Assembly (NCBI GenBank): GCA_963204915.1
Contig: CAUJHS010000010.1
Location: 62,001-126,000, forward strand
Reading direction: 5' to 3'
DNA length: 64,000 nt
Source: Planctomycetota bacterium
GTDB lineage: Bacteria > Planctomycetota > Planctomycetia > Pirellulales > Pirellulaceae
This document shows positions 14,604-23,764 of this stretch, piece by piece (positions within the stretch are counted from its first letter, which is position 1; every line of letters begins with the position of its first letter). The notes under the pieces were generated by a model, which searched no databases, was not told the DNA's origin, and worked only from the letters and a program-made list of their open reading frames with translations. A program made the translations under genes and the position numbers.

Positions 14604-16356
14604 GACTTGGAGCCCTTTGGCTGGGCCGCCAATCGACGAGGTGCATCTCGACCGAACGGCGACCTTTAAAGGTATTAATCACGGGGCGGTAAGCGATGTC
14701 AATTGCCCCCGGAGCGGCTGCCAACGCCTCAGCCGAATCGCCATGACCGAATCCAACCGCGCGCATGGTGAGGTTATGTTGTCGCAGTTTCAAGGAAAGG
14801 TGGCGTTCGCCCCCGCCAATTCGGCGCGGAGGCTCAACGAGTTCAACCTGAGTCGCGCACAAGACAGGCCGAGGATTACCTTGGCCAAAGGGCGAAAGCC
14901 GCTCAATTTGTTCGACGGTTTGCAGGGTCAGCTGGCACAACGGCGCTTCCGCGTCGATGTGAAGCACCGGACCGTCGTCGCCGTTGGCGGACTCGCTCGC
15001 GATGAATTCACAAAACGCGGAGCGGAAGGCAGGTATCTGAGATTCGACAATTTTCAGTCCCGCGGCGGCGGAATGTCCGCCATAGGTTTCAAGAAGATCG
15101 GCGCACGCCGTGAGCGCTCGATGCAGATTGCAAACGCCTGCCGAACGAGCCGACCCGATGGCCGGCTTAACTCCAAGCGAGTCAAGCGCCAGCAAGATTG
15201 TGGGTCGATGGAATTTCTCCGCCAGACGCCCCGCGACGATCCCAATGACGCCAGCATGCCAGCCACGGTCCGCCAAAACCAGGGCAGGATCATTTTCCGG
15301 ATCGAAGTTTTCTTTCGCCTGTTTCGACGCTGCGTGGTAGATCTTGCGTTCTAAGGAACCGCGGTCTTCGTTCAGTTGATGAATGTAGCGAGCCAATGAA
15401 TCGGCCCGCTCGGGGTCATCGGTGGTGAGCAGTTCAATTCCCAGTTGCGCTTGCCCCAGTCGTCCGGCGGCGTTCAATCGGGGGGCCAGCGTAAAGGCGA
15501 TATCCTCCGCTTCGAGATGCGGTTTCTGTTCGAGTTCGGTTAGTTGCATGAGTCGCCTCAGACCCAAGGGAGCCTGATTCTTGAGACTCACCAATCCATG
15601 GCGCACGAGAATTCGATTCTCATCCAACAAAGGAACGACATCAGCCACGGCGCCAACCGACGCCAAGCCAATCGCGGTCAGCAAAAAGGACCGCATTTCC
15701 GGGCTGACTTTTTTCGCATTACTTGCGTGTTGGCAAAGCGCCCAGGCAAGTTTGAATGCTACGCCGGCGCCACATAGCCCCGCAAAGGGATAACTTTCTC
15801 CGGGCAACGAGGGATGCACAATCGCAGCCGCTTCGGGCAATTGAGGGCCGGGTTCGTGATGGTCGGTGATAACAAGTTCAACGCCCAAACGTCGTGCAAC
15901 TTTCGCCTCTGCGACGCTCGCAACTCCGCAATCGACCGTGACGATGAGCGACGCGTTGCGTGACGCGAGCATCTCGATCGCCTCGGCGTTCAATCCATAT
16001 CCGTCTTCCAGGCGGTTGGGCACATGAAAGTGCACATCGGCGCCCAATAATCGCAGGCAGCGCACTAAGATGGCGGCGGCCGTCATTCCGTCCGCATCAT
16101 AATCGCCATAAATGTAAATGCGACGACGGTTCTGCACGGCGGCAAGTATGCGGTCAACCGCCGTGCGAACGCCGGGAAGCAATTCGGGCTCGCGCAAGCC
16201 CGTTAACTTTGCATCGAGAAAATAGTGGGCCTGCCCGGCGTCCAAAATCCCCCTTGCCACTAACAGCTGAGCCAGAATAGGGGGGACCCCCGCAGTTTTC
16301 TCCAAGGCCGCGATGTGCGCTGCGTCATGCGACGGAAATTGCCAGCGCTTCTCCAT
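14590..16356 (-). CDS. recJ: Single-strand DNA exonuclease RecJ
   Basis: 588 aa. The DHH domain carries IYGDYDADGMTAAA (about 79-92) and VITDHHEPGP, and the DHHA1 domain carries ETYGGHSAAAGL. These are the manganese-binding and substrate motifs of RecJ, a 5'-3' single-strand exonuclease of RecF-pathway recombination and mismatch repair. Length fits the family. The stop lies 14 bases inside pcm. The gap to rpmG upstream is 165 bases and holds nothing recognised. Confidence 0.95.
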   Translation of the reverse strand: MEKRWQFPSHDAAHIAALEKTAGVPPILAQLLVARGILDAGQAHYFLDAKLTGLREPELLPGVRTAVDRILAAVQNRRRIYIYGDYDADGMTAAAILVRCLRLLGADVHFHVPNRLEDGYGLNAEAIEMLASRNASLIVTVDCGVASVAEAKVARRLGVELVITDHHEPGPQLPEAAAIVHPSLPGESYPFAGLCGAGVAFKLAWALCQHASNAKKVSPEMRSFLLTAIGLASVGAVADVVPLLDENRILVRHGLVSLKNQAPLGLRRLMQLTELEQKPHLEAEDIAFTLAPRLNAAGRLGQAQLGIELLTTDDPERADSLARYIHQLNEDRGSLERKIYHAASKQAKENFDPENDPALVLADRGWHAGVIGIVAGRLAEKFHRPTILLALDSLGVKPAIGSARSAGVCNLHRALTACADLLETYGGHSAAAGLKIVESQIPAFRSAFCEFIASESANGDDGPVLHIDAEAPLCQLTLQTVEQIERLSPFGQGNPRPVLCATQVELVEPPRRIGGGERHLSLKLRQHNLTMRAVGFGHGDSAEALAAAPGAIDIAYRPVINTFKGRRSVEMHLVDWRPSQRAPSHGVK

Positions 16357-16521
16357 CGCCTGCCTGATGGTTTGTTGATCAACAACGGGTAGAGAATTGC
16401 TTGTCTTCCAGATCGTAACGCCCAGGAGACAGCGAAGTGAAACTCAGCGGATGGCAACCTCAAACACCCAACGGCAACATCCCCGAGGATTGGAACGAAA
16501 CCATCGCCTGAATGAGAAGTC

Positions 16522-16686
16522 CTACTTTTTCTTCTCGGTGTGCAAGGTGTGACGACGAAGACGAGGGCAATACTTTTTGATTTTTAATTTTTCGCCACCC
16601 GGCTTTCGACGCAAGACGTAATTGTAGTCTCCCGTCTCGTCACAAACGAGGAATACCACTTCGATCTTCTTCTTTCCCTTCGCCAT
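16522..16686 (-). CDS. rpmG: 50S ribosomal protein L33
   Basis: 54 aa. The sequence starts MAKGKKKIEVVFLVCDETGD and continues with NYVLRRKPGG, KLKIKKYCPRLRRHTLH, which is the L33 pattern. Only two cysteines are present (Cys15 and Cys40), not the four of a zinc-binding L33, so this is the zinc-free type. AGGAG lies about ten bases before the ATG. It has its own promoter and is separated from recJ, so it is probably transcribed alone or reads into recJ. Confidence 0.93.
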   Translation of the reverse strand: MAKGKKKIEVVFLVCDETGDYNYVLRRKPGGEKLKIKKYCPRLRRHTLHTEKKK

Positions 16687-16738
16687 AGCCGACGACTCCT
16701 AACTTTCTTGGTGCAAAAAGGAATTGTAACGAAAAAAA

Positions 16739-16766
16739 CCTATATGTCGCCAGGGGCGTTTGTCAA
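16739..16766 (-). promoter_or_regulatory. Promoter of rpmG
   Basis: On the minus strand, TTGACA (16766-16761) is followed after 16 bases by TATAGG (16744-16739). The predicted start lies about 45 bases before the L33 ATG, with a T-rich stretch directly after the -10. The remaining 16,767-17,002 up to the next gene contains no recognised element. Confidence 0.6.
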
Positions 16767-17002
16767 TCGCAACAGCAATTCGTCTACGACGGCGCAATTT
16801 CGGAATAATGCGCAAGTTCCTTGACGAAGGAGATAGTAAGGGGATTCCACGGCTTTTGTGCAAGAACTTGCTTTTTTCGATTGTTTTTTGCCTTAGATCG
16901 GATAACCTAAACTCTTGTTAGAGGCCCACTTTCGCCCCTCCCTCCGTGCGCCTGCACAACGCTTTTTTCTAATCTCCGGATACGGTTTACGGAACAGGCC
17001 TG

Positions 17003-18688
17003 ATGGCGACAAATCCTTCGACTCCTACTTCCCCCGCAAAGACATCCACCACAACGGGTGGATCGAACGGTACAGGGGTCCCGGCGAATGGTCATCCGCG
17101 TCCGCAAAATGCGGCGCCGTCCGGAGCGGATCAAGCGGCAGCGGAAGAATCGGCTGAGAGCGAAGACGAGGTGGAAACGGCGCATCGCGGCCATTTTCTG
17201 ATGTTTGCTGCGGTTCCAAGTTGGCTGATCAGCATGGTGTTTCACATCATTGTGCTTATTGTGCTGGCGTTAATGTCGCTGCCCACTGGGCAAAAACCTG
17301 TCGCCCAAACGCTGGAGATTGGGCAGAATCAAGAAATGGACGATCTCATCGAGAAGTTCGATGATCCCATCGATATTCCCGACGTTCAGGACATGCCCGT
17401 AACTTCGGATGTGTCGGCGGTCGCCATGTCGAGCGAACTGCCCACGACCGCCGTGGAAAACTTGGCCCCCGCGAATGACATTGACGCAGCAGCGGTCCAG
17501 ATCAACCTTTCTGACTTTGGGGAAAGAACAGCCCCAAAGAACGATCTCCTGGCGACGATGGGCGCCGTAGCAGGCAGCGGTTTCCAAGGCCGAGGGCAAG
17601 CGAAAGCGAGCATGGTCGCCGCTTCCGGCGGCACCAAAGGTAGTGAAGAAGCGGTTGCTCGTGCGTTGCGCTGGCTGGCGGCGCATCAGTTGCCGAACGG
17701 GGCCTGGAGTTTCGACCACACATTTGGGCCCGGTCAACGCATTTCGCCAAATCCCGGAACCTTGCGGGAGGGATACAACGGCGCGACCGCCATGGCATTG
17801 CTTCCATTTCTTGGCGCCGGCCATACGCACATGGAAGGCGAGTACAAGAAAGTCGTCCACGCAGGCTTATACTTCCTCCTGGGAGCGATGAAGACGCAGA
17901 ACCGCGGTGGGTTAATGACCGGAAGCTTCGAGGAGGCGGGCGGTTCGATGTATTCCCATGGACTTTGCTCGATCGTGCTGTGCGAAGCGTATGGTATGAC
18001 GCAAGACCGGGCTTTAATGCAGCCGGCGCAACTTGCGATCAACCACATCGTCTATGCACAAGATCCCGTGGGCGGCGGCTGGCGTTATGCCGCACGGCAA
18101 CCCGGTGATACGTCGGTCGTGGGTTGGCAACTAATGGCCCTCAAGAGTGGTCATATGTCGTACTTGCAGGTGCCTCCGGCCACGATCCGCGGGGCGTCGA
18201 ACTTCCTTGATTTGGTTCAGTCCGATAGCGGCGCCAAGTATGGTTATACCGATCCCGGCGCCGGCCAGGGTACAACGGCCGTGGGGCTACTATGCCGCAT
18301 GTACCTAGGATGGAAGCGTGAAAACGCTGCATTGGAGCGCGGAGTCCAATGGATGAGTGGAATCGGGCCTTCCATCAGCGAAAACGGCACGGGCAACATG
18401 TACTTCAATTACTACGCCACGCAGGTCATGCGCCAATATGGTGGCGAAAAAGGCGATCCCCAGTGGGCGGTGTGGGAGAAGTGGAACGAAAAAATGCGCG
18501 ATACGCTCGTTTCGCTCCAGTCTAAAGAAGGCCCTAGCGCGGGTAGCTGGTATCTTCGTGGCGATCACGGCGCGGAACGCGGCGGCCGGCTGTATTGCAC
18601 ATCGATGGCTACCATGATTCTCGAGGTTTACTACCGGCACATGCCGCTTTATCAAAAGGCCGCCACCGAAGAAGATTTCCCCCTGTAA
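17003..18688 (+). CDS. Membrane-anchored squalene-cyclase/prenyltransferase-repeat protein
   Basis: 561 aa. Residues 1-70 are low-complexity (Thr, Ala, Glu). One membrane helix follows (LISMVFHIIVLIVLALMSLP, about 74-93), then a linker to about 210. The rest has alpha-alpha barrel repeats of the squalene cyclase/prenyltransferase type (ALRWLAAHQLPNGAWSFDH; AINHIVYAQDPVGGGWRYA; GVQWMSGIGPSISENG). The DxDD motif of true cyclases is not seen, so it is probably a structural or binding member, as is common in planctomycetes. Topology suggests the repeats lie outside the cytoplasm. The ATG at 17003 lacks a strong ribosome binding site. Confidence 0.8.
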   Translation: MATNPSTPTSPAKTSTTTGGSNGTGVPANGHPRPQNAAPSGADQAAAEESAESEDEVETAHRGHFLMFAAVPSWLISMVFHIIVLIVLALMSLPTGQKPVAQTLEIGQNQEMDDLIEKFDDPIDIPDVQDMPVTSDVSAVAMSSELPTTAVENLAPANDIDAAAVQINLSDFGERTAPKNDLLATMGAVAGSGFQGRGQAKASMVAASGGTKGSEEAVARALRWLAAHQLPNGAWSFDHTFGPGQRISPNPGTLREGYNGATAMALLPFLGAGHTHMEGEYKKVVHAGLYFLLGAMKTQNRGGLMTGSFEEAGGSMYSHGLCSIVLCEAYGMTQDRALMQPAQLAINHIVYAQDPVGGGWRYAARQPGDTSVVGWQLMALKSGHMSYLQVPPATIRGASNFLDLVQSDSGAKYGYTDPGAGQGTTAVGLLCRMYLGWKRENAALERGVQWMSGIGPSISENGTGNMYFNYYATQVMRQYGGEKGDPQWAVWEKWNEKMRDTLVSLQSKEGPSAGSWYLRGDHGAERGGRLYCTSMATMILEVYYRHMPLYQKAATEEDFPL

Positions 18689-18701
18689 TGGGTTTTGCAT
18701 G

Positions 18702-18730
18702 GCTGGTCGCAAGACGGTATCACGACCGGC
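18702..18730. terminator. Possible shared terminator between convergent genes
   Basis: GCTGGTCG (18702-18709) pairs with CGACCGGC (18723-18730) with one G-U pair. On the plus strand it is followed by GATTACTTTT. It lies in the 44-base gap between the plus-strand repeat protein and the end of hypF. Confidence 0.4.
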
Positions 18731-18732
18731 GA

Positions 18733-20997
18733 TTACTTTTGCTCGGCTAGTCGGTAGTGCGCGACGGCTAACTGCCCCGCGGCAAGTCCGCCGTCGTTCG
18801 GAGGAATTGCGCCGGGCAATTTCAAACGAGCCGCACCTTCGGCCACGAGTTCTGTTAGCAGTTGGTTCTGAAATACTCCGCCGCTGAGAACCAACGGCAA
18901 CTCGGCATGCTGCTCTGCGACACGAAGAATTCCTTCCGCCATCGTGCGGTGAAACCGCATCGCCATCGTCGCGGGGGCAACCCCACGCCGACGGTCTTCC
19001 CAAATCGCTGTAAACAAGGGCCGCCAATCTAAGTGGGGCATTCGGAGGCGCGCAAGTGGAAGTGGGTAAGCTCCCTCTGCTGCGCGATCCGCCGAGGCCT
19101 CCAGGTACATCGCAGCTTGCCCTTCGAATTGTGTCTCGGCGATGTTCAAGATTAAGCAAGCGGCGGCGTCAAATAATCTTCCGGCGCTTGTACATCGTGG
19201 AGCAAACTTCAGGGAGGCCGTCAACTTATCCAGTTGCAGGCTCTCAAACAGCGTGCGATCCTCCTGCACAAGCCGTTCGACGCCAAGGGCTTGTTGCAGG
19301 ATCGCAGCCATAACACGCCAAGGTTTCCGTATCGCCGCGTCTCCTCCGTACAGCGGAAACGGCCGGAACGTCGCTATGTGTTCGAAGCGTAGCGCACTTC
19401 GAACCAAGAAAAATTCGCCGCCCCAAATGTATCCATCGTGGCCGTATCCCGTGCCATCCCAAGAGACGCCCAAGACCGTGTCTTCGAGTAACCCATGCTC
19501 TAACATCGCTGCGGCGACATGAGCTTCATGATGCTGACAGGCGGTATGCGACATCAGTTGCCCAAGAGCCCATTGTGTTGTGAAGTAATCCGGATGTAAA
19601 TCGTGCGCCAAATGCAAAGGTCGGAAGCGATAGAGCGTCTGCCAATCGTTGAGCCGTTCGACCCACTGCTCGCGCGTTGCAAGTGTATCCAAATCTCCTA
19701 AATGAGGACCAAGCACGCACTGTTTCCCGTTGCTCCACGCGGCGGCGGCTTTGAGATGTCCTCCCAACGCCAAAGTCGGCTTTCCTGGGGGAAGTTCCAA
19801 CGACAAGGGAGCGAGCCCCCGCGCAAGCCGGAGCGTCATTTTGTTGGAACCGACGAAGCGCACCACGCTGTCATCAATCGGGCGCTCAATCGGCCGGTTG
19901 TGGTGTAGCCACAGGTCCGCAATGCCGCACAACTTCTGTTCGGCATCCGAAATCTGATACGCAAGCGGTTCGCCGTCTAAATTCCCGCTGGTGCAGACAA
20001 GCGGACGTTTCACCAACTGTACTATTAGGGCATGAAGCGGCGTAGTTGGCAGCATCATGCCAATCGTGTTCAAGCCAGGATGAACCGAAGCGGCAATCTC
20101 CTTGTTGCTGCGGGCCCGCAACAGCACGATCGGATTTGAGGAGTCTCGGAGCGCATCCGCCTCGCTTGGGTCAAGCTGCGCTAGCTTTTCAGCTTCACGC
20201 GTGTCGGCGACCAAGACAGCAAACGGCTTCGCCATGCGGCCCTTGCGCTCTCTCAACCTTTGCACTGCGGCTTCGTCGGTTGCGTCGCATAAGAGTTGGT
20301 AGCCGCCCACTCCGCGTAACGCAAGAATCTCCCCATTTTTGAGTACGGCAGCGGCCGCCTGCAGGGCAGCCTCGTGATTTCCCAGTTTGCGCCCCAGTTG
20401 GTCTACGGCCCAAATGTAGGGCCCGCATTGCGGACAGGACATCGTTTGGGCGTGATAACGCCGATCCTTCCCGGATCGGTACTCTTGCAGACAGGCTTGG
20501 CAGAGCGGGAATTCCGCCATGCTCGTTTCCAATCGTTCGTAGGGCATGCGGCGAAGAATGGTGTACCTTGGTCCGCACGCCGCGCAGGTCGTTAACCCGT
20601 AATTCCACCGTCGGTTTTGCGGATCGCCTATTTCGTCGCGACATGTCGCACACATGGCAATGTCGGGCGGCGTGACAGTCGCCAGGGGGCCCTCGCGATC
20701 GTCCGAGAGAATGGAAAACTCGGAGCACCCTAACGCCGCGATCGTTTCCTCATCGATGCGTTTTAAGTTCACTCCTGCGGGCAGCACGCGAGGAAGTTCC
20801 TGCCGAAATGCGTTCAGCTTGGACTCAGAACCTTCGAGTTCAATGGTGAGTCCTTCCAGCGTGTTGCGCACGCCGCCAGTGAGCGCCAGTTGATGAGCAA
20901 GTCGCGCAACCGCAGGACGGACGCCAGAGCCTTGGACGCGTCCCACCAGACACATACGAACGGCTCGCATCGTACCGTCGGCGGGAACAGCAGCCAT
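18733..20997 (-). CDS. hypF: Carbamoyltransferase HypF
   Basis: 754 aa. Domains in order: acylphosphatase (GRVQGSGVRP near 20; the usual motif is VQGVGFRP, so two positions differ), zinc fingers (CATCRDE, CAACGPRYT, CQAC, CPQCGP), a YrdC/Sua5-like domain (EILALRGVGGYQLLCDA), and a Kae1-like C-terminal domain (CQHHEAHVAAAMLEH, VLGVSWDGTGYGHDG). HypF makes the cyanide ligands of [NiFe]-hydrogenase by transferring the carbamoyl group of carbamoyl phosphate to HypE. The ATG at 20997 is preferred over a TTG at 21003. It follows hypB directly. hypC, hypD, hypE and hydrogenase genes are not in the window. Confidence 0.95.
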   Translation of the reverse strand: MAAVPADGTMRAVRMCLVGRVQGSGVRPAVARLAHQLALTGGVRNTLEGLTIELEGSESKLNAFRQELPRVLPAGVNLKRIDEETIAALGCSEFSILSDDREGPLATVTPPDIAMCATCRDEIGDPQNRRWNYGLTTCAACGPRYTILRRMPYERLETSMAEFPLCQACLQEYRSGKDRRYHAQTMSCPQCGPYIWAVDQLGRKLGNHEAALQAAAAVLKNGEILALRGVGGYQLLCDATDEAAVQRLRERKGRMAKPFAVLVADTREAEKLAQLDPSEADALRDSSNPIVLLRARSNKEIAASVHPGLNTIGMMLPTTPLHALIVQLVKRPLVCTSGNLDGEPLAYQISDAEQKLCGIADLWLHHNRPIERPIDDSVVRFVGSNKMTLRLARGLAPLSLELPPGKPTLALGGHLKAAAAWSNGKQCVLGPHLGDLDTLATREQWVERLNDWQTLYRFRPLHLAHDLHPDYFTTQWALGQLMSHTACQHHEAHVAAAMLEHGLLEDTVLGVSWDGTGYGHDGYIWGGEFFLVRSALRFEHIATFRPFPLYGGDAAIRKPWRVMAAILQQALGVERLVQEDRTLFESLQLDKLTASLKFAPRCTSAGRLFDAAACLILNIAETQFEGQAAMYLEASADRAAEGAYPLPLARLRMPHLDWRPLFTAIWEDRRRGVAPATMAMRFHRTMAEGILRVAEQHAELPLVLSGGVFQNQLLTELVAEGAARLKLPGAIPPNDGGLAAGQLAVAHYRLAEQK

Positions 20998-21003
20998 GTG
21001 CAA

Positions 21004-21717
21004 TCAACCCGATAGAAACTGCGGCGAACATCGCCCCGTAGCGACGACCTCGGCATGGCGGGCGCGCAGGAATTCGCACCACGCGTCTAAACCGTCCTCG
21101 CGCAGCGAACTAAGCGAAAAAAAAGTCAGTTGCGGCTGCACTTGACGCGCATCGGCGAGCGCGCGCTCCACCGAGAACGGCACGTAGGGAAGAAGATCCG
21201 TTTTGCTGAGCACCACCACTTGGCTCGTGCGAAACGCCTTGGGATATTTTCCCGGTTTGTCGTCTCCTTCGGTCACACTGAGCACCAAAACCCGAAGATG
21301 CTCGCCAAGCTCATGCGACGCGGGACAAATCAAATTGCCAACATCCTCAATGAACAGAAAATCGAAGCGATCGTCGCCTAACGCGGGCAGGGCGCGTTCA
21401 ACTAATGGCAATTCCAAATGACATGCGCCGCCGGTCGTGATCTGCTTCGAGGGCGCATACGCCGCCAGCCTCAGGGCGTCTCGCTCGGTTTCAATGTCTC
21501 CCACCAACACGCCGACACGAAACGGCCCTTGCAGCCGCTGAGCGGTTTTCTCTAAGAGCGACGTCTTGCCTGCTCCTGGCGAGGAGATCAAGCGAACCAC
21601 AAGCGTGCCTTGGGCGCTCATCCGTCGTCGAAAACTCTCTGCCGCGGCACGGCGCTCGGCGCGCACATCACGCTGCACACTGACAACTTGCTCCTGCGTC
21701 GCGGGCGTTATTTTCAT
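21004..21717 (-). CDS. hypB: Hydrogenase nickel-incorporation GTPase HypB
   Basis: 237 aa. The P-loop ISSPGAGKTSLLE (about 44-56) and the metal-site Cys-His of TTGGACHLELPL (about 93-104) are present, with FLFIEDVGNL and VLSKTDLLPY as GTPase motifs. HypB delivers nickel to the hydrogenase large subunit together with HypA. There is no His-rich N-terminal tail, so nickel storage is unlikely. It overlaps the hypA stop by 4 bases (ATGA). Confidence 0.95.
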   Translation of the reverse strand: MKITPATQEQVVSVQRDVRAERRAAAESFRRRMSAQGTLVVRLISSPGAGKTSLLEKTAQRLQGPFRVGVLVGDIETERDALRLAAYAPSKQITTGGACHLELPLVERALPALGDDRFDFLFIEDVGNLICPASHELGEHLRVLVLSVTEGDDKPGKYPKAFRTSQVVVLSKTDLLPYVPFSVERALADARQVQPQLTFFSLSSLREDGLDAWCEFLRARHAEVVATGRCSPQFLSG

Positions 21718-22067
21718 CCTTCAGTTCGCTCCAGAGTCACGGTTTCCAGGATCAACTCTTCGCCGCGTATTACGACGACCTCCGACGCATCACACGCGGG
21801 ACATTGAAACCGATATCCAACCACCGGAAACTCGGATTGGCAACTTGGACAGCGCGCTTCGAGAGGAACGCGTCGAATGGTCAACGTGGCGTCCTGCGCC
21901 ACCGTGCCTTCGCTCGACTGTGCGAACGCCAATTGTAACAAGTCCGCATCCACCCCCGAAAACTCACCAACGCTTAGCGATACTCCCGTCGCCCTGGTCG
22001 CGTGCTCGCGCGAGGCAAGCTGCGCAATTTGCTCCAACAACGCGCGAACCAACGAAAACTCGTGCAT
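21714..22067 (-). CDS. hypA: Hydrogenase nickel-metallochaperone HypA
   Basis: 117 aa, standard length. The N-terminal MHEFSL gives the nickel ligand His2. The zinc site is CPSC (73-76) and CPAC (89-92). HypA works with HypB in nickel loading. It is the first gene of a hypA-hypB-hypF unit with overlapping or abutting ends. The promoter should lie in 22,068-22,270, which it shares with the divergent coiled-coil gene; no clear boxes are seen there. Confidence 0.95.
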   Translation of the reverse strand: MHEFSLVRALLEQIAQLASREHATRATGVSLSVGEFSGVDADLLQLAFAQSSEGTVAQDATLTIRRVPLEARCPSCQSEFPVVGYRFQCPACDASEVVVIRGEELILETVTLERTEG

Positions 22068-22270
22068 GGTCCTCCCAGTTGACTTGTTTTACCACAACAT
22101 CAGTAGTTCGCTCAATTCGCCCTATGGCGTTCTACGTGGATCAAAACGATTCGATCGATTGCTGCCGCAGAACCATATTCAAGTAAACCAGCGATGTCGA
22201 AATTGCCGATTTTTCCGATTAGGAAGAATTTGCAGCCACAGGATCCCATTCGCGGTTCTCGCGCTCCGCT

Positions 22271-23764
22271 ATGTCTAAAGCACCGGGTACGTCAAAAAGT
22301 TCGGGTCATTCAGAAGAACGGATTGCAACCCGTGTCGATACGGCGCACCTTGCGGCGGCACCGTTGCACACCCTGCCTTTACATGGCGCTGTCGCGGAAG
22401 AGCCAGCGTTATGGAAAGAATTCGCCTTGGCCGCAGCCGGGCGTAGCCCGGCCCACGCCGAATTCCAGTTACAGGCGCAAGCATCGCAGTTGGGCGAGTA
22501 CCTCCAAGGCCGACAAGCGGAACTCGACCGACGCGAAGCGCAGCTCAACGCCGAAGGCGCTGAATTTGAGAAGGAGGTTCGCACCGCGCGCCTCTGGCTG
22601 CGTGAACAAACCGAACTTCTGGAAGCTCGTACGGCGCAATTCAACTCTGCGCACAAGGAGCTCGAGGAACGCTTAAACCAGCTTGCGATCGCCGCAGAAT
22701 CCGCCGAGAAAGAGGCTGCGGAACGAGCCCTCGAGTACGAGGAGCACGAAACGCAAATTCGCGACAAACGCGCTGAATTGCGTCTTTGGGAAACGCAATT
22801 GCACCAGCGAGCACGGGCCTTGCAGGCCCAGGAAAACGTCCTCAGCCAGAAGACCGAGCAAGTTGAAAACGAAATCCTCGCACAACGTCAACAATTTCAT
22901 GCCACACAACAAGCCGCGCAACACATGCTGGCGCTAGCTGCAGCCAAACTCGAAAAACACCGAACTGAACTCGAACAGCGTGAACAACGGTTAGGCGAAC
23001 GGGCCCGGAAGGTCGCGCAAATCGACAATGTTCAGCATTGGCAAGAGGAATTAACCAAGCGCCGGCTGCAGATACACCAAGCCGAACAACTTCATCGCGA
23101 GCAGCAAGAGCAGTTGGACCTGCAACGTCGCAAGCTTGCCGAAGAGCAGGCCGAGTTGTGGCGTCGCGCCGCCGAACAATCGGCAGCCTGGGATGAACGC
23201 GCCACCGCCGCCGAAAAACTTTGGAAGCGACGTCGCCAGGCCTTGAACCGGCGTGCAGAGCAGCTCGATCAACGCCGTGCCGCGGTCGAGGCATTGTATG
23301 AAGAAACCATGCAAACGCATGCTGAAACGCTTGAAATGCGGTTAGCAATCGACCAGCTTTGGTTGGAACTCCAGGGCGCCCATCCGCCTGCCGCTTTAAC
23401 GCAATCTCTCGCAGAAGCGCGACGCAAGCTGACAGAGCATTCGCAACAGGCGTATGCCTCGTTGCGACAACAGCGCGAGGAAGTTCAATCGCTTGTCGCA
23501 AGACTTGCCGAACAACAGTCGAGGTTGCAGTCCCAGCGTGAGGAATTGGAGCAGTGGGCGAAGACGCAGCATCAGCATGTCGAAGAGCAGGCCGCGCGGC
23601 TAGTCGCTCGCGAACAAGCCCTTGACCTGCAAGAGCGCCGTTTTCATGAGCGCGAACGCAGTTGGGCCGAAGAAAAGCGCGACCTGCAACAGCGCCTGCG
23701 GGAAGCCATAACGCAAACGCTAGGCGCCCCCTTGGGCGATGACGTGCTACAATCGCGGTCATGA
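22271..23764 (+). CDS. Long coiled-coil protein
   Basis: 497 aa. After an unstructured N-terminus (about 1-65) almost the entire chain is predicted coiled coil, rich in Gln, Glu, Arg and Ala, with recurring units such as ELEQREQRL, ELDRREAQL and LVAREQALDLQERR. No membrane helix or enzyme domain is seen. Such proteins act as scaffolds or filaments; none can be named here. The stop overlaps the bioF start by 4 bases (ATGA), so the two are co-translated although no functional link is obvious. An antisense frame of 343 codons is a composition effect of the repeats. Confidence 0.75.
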   Translation: MSKAPGTSKSSGHSEERIATRVDTAHLAAAPLHTLPLHGAVAEEPALWKEFALAAAGRSPAHAEFQLQAQASQLGEYLQGRQAELDRREAQLNAEGAEFEKEVRTARLWLREQTELLEARTAQFNSAHKELEERLNQLAIAAESAEKEAAERALEYEEHETQIRDKRAELRLWETQLHQRARALQAQENVLSQKTEQVENEILAQRQQFHATQQAAQHMLALAAAKLEKHRTELEQREQRLGERARKVAQIDNVQHWQEELTKRRLQIHQAEQLHREQQEQLDLQRRKLAEEQAELWRRAAEQSAAWDERATAAEKLWKRRRQALNRRAEQLDQRRAAVEALYEETMQTHAETLEMRLAIDQLWLELQGAHPPAALTQSLAEARRKLTEHSQQAYASLRQQREEVQSLVARLAEQQSRLQSQREELEQWAKTQHQHVEEQAARLVAREQALDLQERRFHERERSWAEEKRDLQQRLREAITQTLGAPLGDDVLQSRS

